Shown here: one piece after another, positions 1-10,218 of the stretch | How the letters are laid out: the number at the start of each line of letters is the position of its first letter | How positions within the stretch are numbered: position 1 is the first letter of the stretch | Assembly: GCA_017163975.1 (NCBI GenBank) | Contig: JAFFSR010000237.1 | Span: 2,914,001-2,978,000 of the forward strand | Direction of reading: 5' to 3' | Length of the DNA: 64,000 bases | Source: Anastatus disparis | Lineage: Eukaryota; Arthropoda; Insecta; Hymenoptera; Eupelmidae | Notes under the pieces: generated by a model | Told to the model about the DNA's origin: nothing | The model's input: the letters and a program-made list of their open reading frames with translations, nothing else | Databases searched by the model: none | Made by a program: the position numbers and the translations under genes

Positions 1-232
1 TCCGTATTAATTAACATTGTATTGGAAAGTTGCCCCAAATGATTAAAAATTTTTATTTTATCAATACTAAACTTAAACTTAACGTATCGGGTTATAATAG
101 GTGTCAAAATTTTTGTTTTTTAATGTACCATAAACTTATTATTACCTGACGAATTGTTTCGTTCACACAGAATTATGAGATGTATTTTTAGACAACTTTT
201 TATTTTTGCAGCGCTTTCCAAAAATTTTGGAA
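1..232. repeat. 3' end of a further amplicon copy (copy 0), cut at a palindrome centre
   Basis: This stretch matches 16233-16464 and the equivalent part of 49180-49410 with few differences, so it is the right-hand end of the same amplicon found later in the window. It stops matching just past the centre of the GCAGCGCTTTCC palindrome: the other two copies continue into the second palindrome arm, while this one switches to unrelated sequence at about 233. The rest of this copy would lie left of the window. Confidence 0.85.
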
Positions 233-830
233 TGGCATATGGCTTGTTTGTCAACTGTAATGCAAATTTTATATATACAAATATATAAAAAGCATGCTTA
301 CTATAGTTATAATTTTATCAGCATGTTAATTATTTTTAAGCTTTATTCATTAAAACATAAATTGTTTTTCCATTTTTTAATTTCATGTATTAATATTTAG
401 TTAAATAGTAATGTATATAATAAAATAACTCACTCGTATAAGCAAACTATTCAGTTAAATACATTATATTAAATATTAATTCATCGTATATCATAAAATA
501 GCACACTTATATAAAATGAATAAGTAAATTATTCAAATTTTCATTAAAAATAGACATATAGCTTGTTCGTCAACTGTAATACAAATTTTATATGTTAATC
601 TATAACAAAGCTGCCTATCGTAGTCATACTTTTATCAGGGTGCAAATTATTTTCAAACTACATTTACTGAAAACACACATTTTATACTTCTATTTATTTA
701 TGTATTAATATTTAATATAATAAGTTTAACTAAATAGTATTGTATATTATGAAATAGCACACTCGTATAAGTAGATTCTTTAAATTTTCATTAAAAATAG
801 ACATACAGTTTGTTCGTCAATTGTATCATC
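233..830. repeat. Diverged tandem repeat, about 250-320 bp per unit, 2.2 units
   Basis: The phrase around AGCTTGTTCGTCAACTGTAAT recurs at about 238, 553 and 801. After the first two occurrences it is followed by related sequence (a TTTTATCAG block, then an AAACACA/AAACATA block). Units differ by substitutions and small indels. There is no coding potential. Confidence 0.7.
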
Positions 831-1452
831 CATTGTTATCAGTAAATTTTGATCTTGATTCATTCTAACCTTATTTTTTTATTAAAATGTGCATAAATTT
901 ATCTTTAAAACATTAGTTAAATATATTACTTTTTTTTGGTACTTTGATGATTTTTAATCTGAGTAATAGAAATATAGAATAATAAAACTTTCATAACCTC
1001 AAACCTTCATTTTCTGTTACTATACTTATTTTTAAATGAAAAACAATTAAAAATATATACATATTGTACCTGCATTAAGCAATACTTATGCAATAAAGGA
1101 ATAAATTACTTATCTGAATTGTTATATTATTTGATGTCTTTACAATTTTACTGGAATTTTTAAATAAAAGGTAGTCACCTTGCTTGTGCTCATAGTTATA
1201 TATTTTATCATTAAACTATACATTGGTTATATACATAAATAATATTGCTTGGTTTAAAATAAAATATTCTTATTCTATTTTAATTGAGTTACTTCTATTA
1301 TATTTAAAAAACAATGTTTAGAAATTAATTTTTATTTATTTAAAAAATCTAAACCCTTTAAAATTTAATTTTTGGCGCCTATTCTATATCGACCAATCAG
1401 GATTCGATCTTTAGATGCTTCAACATGGCGGCTCATCATTTTTTTAAGAAGG
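831..1452. other. AT-rich spacer with one GC-richer patch at 1372-1440
   Basis: There is no supported gene. The patch at 1372-1440 contains an ACATGGCGGCTC start-like context but opens only a 15-codon frame. It lies immediately left of the amplicon junction at 1453. It may be the trapped first exon or promoter of a gene disrupted by the duplication, which is speculative. Confidence 0.5.
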
Positions 1453-1808
1453 ATTTTAAAATTACTATTTAATTTTAAATTATTAAATTTTTCTTCAAAC
1501 AGAAGAATAGTTTTGATGTAATTACTTACTAATATAAAAATTATGTATGATAAACATTTCTTCTGTATCTTATTTTTTAGTTACTTGATAATATAAGATT
1601 TATTAATTTTAAATCGAAATTTTTCAGATTTTATTTTATTGCATGTCGGATCTAACAGTATATGTTATAGATGATTTAAATGTTAGTTTGAGATTTTATT
1701 TAAGAATGCTAACAATTAATCATCGTTTATAGTAAATTATATATTTAACTGATTATAATGAAATAAATTCATGAATCGATCCTGTTTCGCTGAAAAAAGT
1801 TCTTTATA

Positions 1809-1936
1809 TGGTCAATGTCCCAATTGCTACTAACGAACCTATTACTAGCCGCTCATTGTTAAAAATTTTTTTTCGTATCTAAATAGCATTGAGCGGTTAG
1901 TAATAGGTTCGAGAGTAGCGATTGGGACATTGACCA
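1809..1936. mobile_element. 128-bp Tc1/mariner-type MITE, TA target duplication, empty site known
   Basis: Long terminal inverted repeats begin TGGTCAATGTCCCAAT and end with the reverse complement. They are flanked by TA at 1807-1808 and 1937-1938. The paralogous position in copy 2 (about 42952) reads straight through TTTATATCTTT with a single TA, which fixes the boundaries. It folds into one hairpin almost end to end and is too short to code. Confidence 0.9.
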
Positions 1937-2247
1937 TATCTTTAATTATAAATTTTCTAATCAAATGCAATTTTCAATCATTGGTACTCGTATTATAATC
2001 ACAGCTATCATATTTCACGCAAATTTATCACCAAATTCCAATAAATGTGTATATTTATGTATTTTTTTATTATTATTATATTTATTTCCATGTATAGATT
2101 ACAAGTATCTTTTTACATTGTTTCCCTTTTTTCTTTTTTTGTACAACATCAAATATAATATATATACATTTTTTCCGCATATTTACATCGAGATTTACAA
2201 GTATTTCGCACGCCTCTCGCCTTTCTTTTTATTAGCCTATCCTATTA

Positions 2248-5200
2248 TTAAATGCAATTTCTACTCAGTTTGTCCCGTCTTTCTGCTCTTGATTTCGCAA
2301 TTTTTTCAAATTCCCTGCTATAAGCGCACAGCTCTACTATCGGATCGCCTCTCAGAATTTCCCCTACTTTAGCCTTAACAATCTCTTTTCTCCCTACTAG
2401 TCCCTTGTTTTCGACCTCTTTAACCCATTCTGCATTTATCTCATTTTTCGCTTCTTTACAAATCCATATATGTTCTATCGACTCTATCTCCGCTTCACAT
2501 ATTCTGCATGTTGCGTTTGTCAACCCTTTGAAATTTAATTTTCCTACACTACCACATCTCAGCCTTGCCCACTGCTCTTTTGTTTTCCCGTCCCATCGCC
2601 TACTCTCCCAGTATCTTTCTCTTCCTACCTCCTGTTTCCATTCTTTATAACCCTCGCAGAAGTGTGAGTTGTCTATTTTATGCCAGTCCAGCTGCAATTC
2701 TTGCTCTAACTTAGTTTTTAAGCATTCTTCTTGTTTTATGACGGCCTCGTTTATCGCCTCGCTATCAATGACCCAATCTAGACTCTCCCCGTTTCCTACT
2801 CTTTCGAATGCTTTTTTTAAGCTGTTACCCCATTTCGATGGCCATCCATTTTTTAGCCCTCTCAGTTCTTCCCTCAAGCATATTTTTGGCCATCTTTCTT
2901 CCCCCATCTTAGCTACTGTATTTAAATATTTTCCCGCCCTTCTCCTCGTTTCTAATTCCAGGCTATTTCTGCCAGCTTCCATCCTCCATATGTAAGACGG
3001 TGTGTTTTCGTTTATTCCCATAGCCATTTTTGTGTACCTTCCCTGAACTTTTTCAATCTCTTCCCATCGGTCCCAACCCCAGATTTCTGCTCCGTACAGA
3101 CAACCTGATTTAGCTATAGTGTCTAGTAAATACAACCTACGACTTAGATTATTTAGTTTGGCCCTTTTCCATAATCCCCAGACTGTGTTTATAGCTTTTT
3201 TTACTTTGGCCGCCATTCTTTTTATATGTAGACTATATGAATTTTTTGTCGAAAACCAAAACCCCAAATATTTATATTCATTTACTACTTCTAATTCTCT
3301 CTCTTTGTATACCCATTTATCGTTTTTCTTTCTTTTACCCCCTTTCTGAAATATCATAATCTTGGTTTTTTCTGTATTAACGCTCATTCTGTTTCTATCA
3401 CAAAATCTTTCTAAATCCTTCAGCATACTTTGTAACCCTTCTTTCGAATCTGCTATTGCCGCAATGTCGTCCGCGAATTTCAGACAGAATATTTTTTTGT
3501 TGCCTATTACCGCGCCACCCTCGTTCTTCCTTACCCATTGATCGTCGAGATCCTCTATGTACACGTTAAAGGTCGTGGGGCTCAAAGGGCATCCTTGTCT
3601 AACCCCCTTGATTGTTCTAAACTTTTCTGTTGTTCCCTCCTCAGTTATTACCTCATTTTGCGTGTTTCTGTATATCTCTTTTATCATGTTTAATAATTTT
3701 CCTTTAACTTCCTTCTTTTTTAGTTTTTCAAATAAAATTTCTCTATCGATTGAATCAAATGCTGTTTTAAAATCTATAAACCCAACATAAAGTTTCCCCC
3801 CTTTCTCTTTTATTTTATTATTTATAATACTATTCAGTACGAAGATGTGGTCCCTGGTTGCTCTTCCTTCCCTGAAGCCCGCCTGACTTTCTTTTAGGCC
3901 TCCCGTCTTTTTGAGCCAATCTCTCAACCTATTTGCCATTATGTTTGTTAGTAGTTTGTACCCAACGTCTAGCAAAGCTACGCCTCTATAATTTTTAGTT
4001 TCATTTTCATTCCCTGTTTTATGAATTGGAAAGATCCTTGCTACCTCCCACCCTTCTATTAATTTCCCGCTGTTGAAAATCCCATTTATTATTATTACTA
4101 ATTCTTTGATTCATACTATAGGAAGTCCTTTTAGGAATTCGATTACTATCCCGTCTTCTCCGGCCGCCTTATTGTTTTTCATTTTTTTCAGCGCTAGTTT
4201 AATCTCTGCGAATGTTATTTCGTCGTTCAGTTCTTCGCTGTCTCCTCCGTTCAACTCTTCTATTTCAATTTCTTTTTCTGCAGATTCGGCATCCCTATCT
4301 GTTGCCCCTAGTAAGTTTTTAAAGTGCTCGTACCAATCCTGTTTTTTTATGTTTATTCCCTTCCTATTTTTCCTTGGTCTGAATACTCTAATCGCATCCC
4401 AAAATTCTGTCAAGTCCCGGCTTTTTTCTATTTTTCTCCATTTTTCTTCCCTCCTCTCTTTCTCTTTTTTTCTTCTAATTTCTTTTAGTTTTTTTCTTTC
4501 GTTTTTAAGTTTTCCTTTATCCTCGGAGCTTCGCGAACTAACCCAGACTTTTAACGCTTTCCAAGTTACCTTTTTTTGTTCTTTTATATCTGCGTCTTTT
4601 TCTAATCTTAAATCCGAGTTTTTAAGTTTCTTTATCATGTTTAGCTCTCTACCTACTTCCCATATCGTTTTGACTAACCTATCCCATCTTTCCTGTGTCT
4701 GTAAATTTTCATTGGATAGTAGCCCTCCGCGCTCCTCCATTGCATTAGAATAATCGCTACTTTTTTCCGAGATCCATTTCAGTCTAACTATTTCGTTTTT
4801 TCTATTCTCCCCTATTTCTACTTCTTGTTTTCGACTTTCACATCCGTTTATTTTTAATGTAAATTCGACCGGGAGGTGATCCGATTCGATTCTTGGGATC
4901 ACTTTCATTTCGTCAATAATACTGCCGTTTTCATTTTCAAGTTCTATGACTAGATCGAGAACCGATTGGCCCCCATCGCCTACAAAGGTTTGTACCCCTT
5001 CCCAGTCCCCTTTGGTTGCTCCGTTTCTGATTGTACAGCCTAATTCTTCGCAAAAATTTAAAAGCTTGCTACCTTCGCTGTTGAGGCATTTGTCGCATGA
5101 TCTTCTGCTTTTACCCCTTTCACCTGTTAAATCTATTTGCCATTCTCCCACTCTTGCATTTAAATCTCCAGTAATTACTATCGCTTCTCCTCTTTCTACG

Positions 5201-5670
5201 CATTCCTCTACAATAGTTTTTAATTTCTTTAATGCTATTTCGATTTTCCCATTGTTGTATATTACTATAATACTGACCGGTTTTTCTTCGACAGTTTTTA
5301 ATCCTTTTAAAACTATTCCCCACTCCCATTCTTTTATCTCCTCTAGTTCTAAATTTTTCTTTATGCCTACTATAACCCCTCCCTTTGCCCTCCCCTTTTT
5401 ATTCTCTCTGGTTGCTGCTTTCGTTACCCAATTAAAATTTTTGTCTAATTTTACGGTCCATTCCCCTTCTTTGTGCTTTTCAACCCATGTTTCTTGTAAT
5501 GCTACAATGTCGTAACTCCCGTAGAAATTTTTCAGCCCTATTATATTTTTTATACCCGCAATATTCCACGAGACTACTTTTATTCCTTCTCTCCCGCGTA
5601 ATCTATCTCTATTAGTAGCGAAATGTTCTGTTGTCGCATTGTACCATCTTCCCTTCTGTTTCGTCCCACC
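2248..5670 (-). pseudogene. LINE ORF2: APE endonuclease + reverse transcriptase, one nonsense codon
   Basis: A single minus-strand frame runs from after a stop at about 5671 to the stop at 2248. It is interrupted only by an in-frame TGA at 4113-4111, in the context LPIV-stop-IKELVIIING, probably a TGG to TGA change. The endonuclease shows VVSWNIAG, ALQETW, ITGDLNARVG and SDHLPV. The RT shows GFREGRATRDHI, FIDFKTAFDSIDR, GVRQGCPLSPTTFN and the catalytic FADD box. A CRIC...EHIWIC finger lies near the C terminus. There is no RNase H. No ATG precedes the endonuclease in this frame; the frame overlaps the end of ORF1 by up to about 58 nt in the +1 register, so translation probably depends on reinitiation or frameshifting after ORF1. 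Apart from the one stop it looks recently functional. Confidence 0.9.
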
Positions 5671-7258
5671 TTAACCATTGGCCTTCAATAAATAGCTTTT
5701 GATAACCTACTCGCGTGTATAAGTCGTACTTTCTCTCCTCCCTAGCTATCCCTTCTAACCATCTTTGAATTTCCTTTTCTCTCTCTGTATAATCATCATC
5801 GATCCAAATTTCTATGTCTTTTAAGAATTTTTTATTTTTCATTATTTCTATTTTATTTTCGCGTGATTCCAGTTCTACAACTAGACCGCCTCCTATCGCT
5901 CTAATTTTTTTAATATAGATTGCCGTCTCCATTTTTGTTTGAATTATTTCTGCTATTTCCTCTTTTATACCCTCTCCTACCGTTCTGATGCCCCTTATGA
6001 AAATATTCTTTTTCCGCGCATTTCTTTCTGCTAATTCGAACTCATATTCTTGCTTGTTAAGCGTATCTGGCATGTTTTTAAAATAGATTCTTTTTCTCTC
6101 TACTTCCCCCGTATTGCTATCTCCCTCGTTTGGTTCTGAGTTCGTAGCGTTATATTTATTCGCGTTTTTGTCGGTTTGTTCTACTCTAACAATATCCTCT
6201 CTCACTATTTCCCCTTCATTATATTCGCTAAATTGTTGTCGCGTCAATTCGTCTTTCCGCGCATCGCTCTCTTTTCGTTGTTTAACATATAAATTATTTT
6301 TCAGTTCGTTTATGTCCGCGTTAATTTTATCTATTTCGATTTTAACTTTTAGTAAATCTGCTTGAAATTCTTTTTTAAATTCGCGTATTTCAATCATAAC
6401 CCCTTTTTCTAAACTTATGCAATCAGCTTGACTTTTTAATTCTCTTATCTCTTTTTTTAACCCTTCGTTTTCCTCTGTATAGTTTTTTATCTGTTTTTTT
6501 AAAACCCACATTTCTTTTTCAATCTTACCGTTTTCTAACCTACATGCTTTAAACTCACTTGATAACTTTTCGAAGGCTTCGTGCCAATCATCGCGCGCTG
6601 CTTTTTCCCCTTTGCCTACCTCAGTATTCTTCTCTGCGTGTTCTAGCTCGCTGCCGTCTACTGTTCTTGTCTCTGTCGAACTTCCTTCTTGCACCATCGT
6701 TTTGTCTTCGTCTTTTCGTGTCCCAGCTTACTGATGCCCTTCTTGTGCGATCCTTTCTGCTATCGATAAATTCGCTGCTGCCCTCTCTTGGATTATCGCC
6801 TCATTCATATTGGATTCTTTATCTTTGTCTATCCCGTTGATTTTTATAGCGTCCTTTTCTTTGTCTTTTTCCCGGTGTTTTTTTTTGTCAATTTCGCTCT
6901 TTCTAAGTTTTTCTCCTTTTCTGTTTTTCCTTGCTCGAAATTATTTTCTGTGCACATTGGTGCAGCCTCGTCTTTCTTTTCTTGGCTTATTCGCGTGCTT
7001 ATATCTTTTTTGCTCGGTGAATGTTTCAATGATTTTCCTTTCGTAAATGATATTTCGAAACCCACACTGCCTTTTTCTAAGAAGTTTTTCATTCTTATTG
7101 ATTCTTCCTTTACTTCATCATCGATTACTTTTTTCGGTCTGCCCCTTTTTTTTAAATGCTTCTTCTTTCTCCTCATTCGTATCGGTTTTTTCTATATTTT
7201 TGGCATCTTCAAGTTTCTTGCCTTTATCGGCTTTGATTTTGTCGTTACTCGCGTCCAT
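5612..7258 (-). pseudogene. LINE ORF1: nucleic-acid-binding coiled-coil protein, 5' part damaged
   Basis: The intact part is 6697-5612 (361 codons from an ATG). It has a Lys/Glu-rich coiled coil at about residues 40-130, then an L1-ORF1p-like RRM region with NIFIRGIRTV and WIDDDYTEREKEIQRWLEG. Upstream, a better-placed ATG at 7258 opens a Lys-rich frame that shifts register in an A-run near 7150 (into KKRGRPKKV, AT-hook-like) and then meets stops near 6846 and 6734. Either ORF1 originally began at 7258 and has decayed, or the short form from 6697 is the functional protein. It packages LINE RNA as an RNP by analogy with L1 ORF1p. Confidence 0.7.
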
Positions 7259-7501
7259 TTTTTTTCTTTTTAACCTCACTTTGACTTTTCCACTTTCTTT
7301 TATCTTAAACCGTTTTTCTTTTCAATTTTTCACCAAAATAATACTGCCGTTTACTCTACTTTTCTTTATATATTCGCTGGGGATACTTTTTCTCTCATTT
7401 AAACTTAATTTCCCTGCTTTTAAGCCTATCTTTCTCAGAGCGACTTTTCGTGCGTGTTGACCCCACGCCGTCCCGATACGGAATCCTGTATATTTATGTA
7501 T

Positions 7502-8414
7502 ATTATGTAAATATCAATAATAGGTTGATTAGTATGAGATAATTTGCAAATTTTCATAATTAAATATTCCATAAACGTGCTAATTATCTAATCTAATTAT
7601 TGATAGAATTGATTTCAATGATTATTAGCTAATGAGGTAATCCTAAGTTTCAAGAGTTATCAAAAAAGTTCTGAACCACCCATCATTTTTATCAGATCTC
7701 GCTGTCAGATGCTTTTTACCTTTATTTTTTAATGAAAAGATTAATAAAATGCATGACGATTGGACAATTGATTTTAGTATTTTTATTGGTTTAATTTTAA
7801 AGTAATTTTGTTTGTTGAAATATCAAATAAAATAAAAATCATGTACTTTGCGCTAACATATAGTATTATCATAGTTTCTATAAACAAAGATTATTTCGAT
7901 AAGCAATTGAAAATTATCTACTTTTTGTAGATAAAATTGCCGAAAATATTATTTTTAATGTTTTAATGCGTTTCACATTAGTTAAAAATAAAATAGCAAT
8001 GTTATTAATACAAAACATATAGAATTGAATTATTAAATTATTTCATCCTTATTAAAAAAATATATCTTTTATATTTAATAAAAAAATAGTAATAAAATAA
8101 TTACGATATTTTTTTTTAATTTTTGAACTAAGAACAAATAAACTTGAACGATAATGTGCAAAATTTCTGAATACTTTTTAATTAGCAAAAACAGAAAAAG
8201 CAATCATTTCTGATTTTTCTTTCTCTCAAAAAGTATTAATTTTTATAAAAATAAATATAAATATATTTTCTATTGGAAACTGTGTGTAGAATACATTTGA
8301 ATTTTTATAATTTAATAATGACTTATTCTGATAATTCAAACCTATCCACTAAAACCCTTATAAAAAAGAAATTTTAACATTTCATAACCTCACTTTTAAT
8401 TTATAAAATTCAGG
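7502..8414. other. Amplicon non-coding sequence, conserved in all three copies
   Basis: AT-rich, no ORF. The block at about 7630-7735 (including GTTCTGAACCACCCATC) recurs at about 43205 and 57770. The following block up to TTCAGG recurs at about 43320-43986 and 59380-60076. Nothing regulatory is recognised. Confidence 0.7.
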
Positions 8415-8727
8415 AGGACCACCCCCTGAAGGATTTTGTGTGGGGGGGTTGGTAAGGCAGAGCACGACTGCTCCACTACTGTAGTTGAGCCGGGCCGTTC
8501 TGCCGGGTTGGTGTGAGCTCTCGATGCGCTAAAAAGGATGGGTATGAACGAGTCTCCCTGCCTGAGTAGGCCTGCACGTCCGGGCACACACCTTCCGGGG
8601 TAAAAAAGTATGGTTTCGAACGCGAAAACACCGTAACATATAGGTGGTCGGTGTGTCCCGTAAACAGATATAAAAAATTTATACGGGGGTAAGGAGGCTA
8701 TAGAACATATAACATATAACATTTAGG
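8415..8727. mobile_element. GC-rich retroposon-like insert of about 310 bp (copy-1 instance)
   Basis: This patch is far richer in G+C than its surroundings. Copy 3 lacks it: there TTCAGGAAATAATAG is continuous at about 60072, so copies 1 and 2 carry an insertion. The right end is a short repeat tail (ACATATAACATATAACATTT), as in some LINE/SINE 3' ends, and a possible imperfect 6-bp duplication (TTCAGG/TTTAGG) flanks it. The minus strand stays open for 108 codons (8722-8396), but that protein has no recognisable domain. Family not identified. Confidence 0.6.
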
Positions 8728-10218
8728 AAATAATAGTATACAAAAGTTCAATTTTACTCATAATTAAAAATTAATACTTTTTGCGAGAGAAAAAAATCAG
8801 GAACTGTATGGTTAAGTCAAAAATTATTACTTTTTCTTTTTTACTAACTAAAAAGTTTTCGGATATTTTCTCTGTAGTTGCTAAAGTGTACTCGTTCTTT
8901 GTGAAAAAATTGAAAAACAAATCGTTTTAAAACGAATCAACCTGGACAGTTTTATCTATACCAAATAGTATTTTTTTACCAATCAAATAAACTAAAACAC
9001 CGGCGTATTGAATTTTCGAAAATTTGAATATATTCTACAACTTATTTTTAACCAAATATATTCTATTGAGTTTATAATTGATTCTTCTTCAATAAAAAGT
9101 TTATTGAGAAATTAATTTAACAAAAAAAAAATTCAAAAAATCAAAATATTTCATAGACCTTAACTTTTAACTCCTTTTATTTGAATTTCTAAAAAATTTT
9201 TTGTGTCTGGGGTACCAAATAGAATGTATTTCCAAATTTTCAATACTAATCATGTGAGTTGCCATGAAAAGTCTCACATTTAGAAATATGAGTGAGTAAT
9301 TAAGATGAAAATAAATATTACTTTAGCATTTAAATATAAATTATCTAAAGGTGAGTTCGCATATCTATGTACTGTTCTAATGAAATAATTTATTTTTTTG
9401 CAAAGATTAATAGAGGAAAATGCATCTCTTATTAAAAATGCAATATTTCCTTCTTTAAGAAAAAATTAATCGCTTCGTATTATAGAAAAACATAAAAAGA
9501 ATTTTTAAAATAAAATTTATGGTAAACAATTTGATTTTTCAATTCATTCTTGAAAACGAAGAGATAAAATTTAATTTTTGCATCAAAGAAAATATTGTTT
9601 ATCATGAGGACTGTTAGAGATATGCTTGTTTAAAGTTGAGCTACAAAAATTAAAAAAAAAAATTCATCAAATAAAAATCATATTCTTCATTGTTAGATAA
9701 GATATATTTAGCTAAATTGTAGTCCATAATAACAATCTAATTTACATAAAATCTATTGTAATTTTGATTGCTTTAAAAGGGCGTGATGTAAGAGTTCGAA
9801 ATATCTAAAGTAGCATTGAAATTTATTGTTTTACTGTAAAATTCACTTTAATAGTAGCAAAACAAAATGTATCAGAAATTTATTAATCGGTAGTCCTTTC
9901 AATTGCAAAAAATGTAAGAAAGGTGTGGGTATATTTTTGAATATTTTTTAAAATAAATTATTGTCTAGATATATATTTTTAAAAATATTTCAATTTTTTA
10001 TTAAAAATATTTATAAATTTCTTACAATAAAAAATATTTAAAAAAAATACAGTCATAGGATTACATCTTTCATAGGAGCTAAAATGATAATATTGAATTT
10101 GGATTACAAAGTTCGCACGAGTCATAGTAATTCTGATATCGTTACATTTTTCGTCTATTATATTATATTACAATCCTTTTCGATTAAAAATTATATTGAG
10201 ACTTATATAATATTTTCT
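8728..10218. other. 3' flank of the PAM2/ankyrin gene, non-coding
   Basis: AT-rich and collinear with about 44303-45791 and 60077-61833. It contains no ORF above background. A minus-strand transcript of the ankyrin gene would terminate in its right part, but no single poly(A) site stands out among many AATAAA-like words. Confidence 0.6.

Larger units (their letters stand above)
2063..7486 (-). mobile_element. Full-length non-LTR retrotransposon (LINE), two ORFs, 15-bp target-site duplication
   Basis: The element lies on the minus strand: 5' end at 7486, 3' A-rich/TAA-repeat tail at about 2063-2090. It is flanked by a 15-bp direct repeat, TGTATATTTATGTAT, at 2048-2062 and 7487-7501. Amplicon copy 2 has the empty site with a single copy of that sequence (about 43065). 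ORF1 encodes a coiled coil plus an RRM-like domain. ORF2 encodes an APE-type endonuclease, reverse transcriptase and a C-terminal CCHC-type finger. The architecture resembles L1/jockey-group LINEs of insects; the clade is not determined. It inserted after copies 1 and 2 separated. Confidence 0.93.

Noticed and set aside
8396..8722. 108-codon minus-strand frame as a protein-coding gene
   Set aside because: It covers a GC-rich mobile insert in which stop codons are rare. No recognisable domain, promoter or splice context. Kept only as a curiosity under findings.
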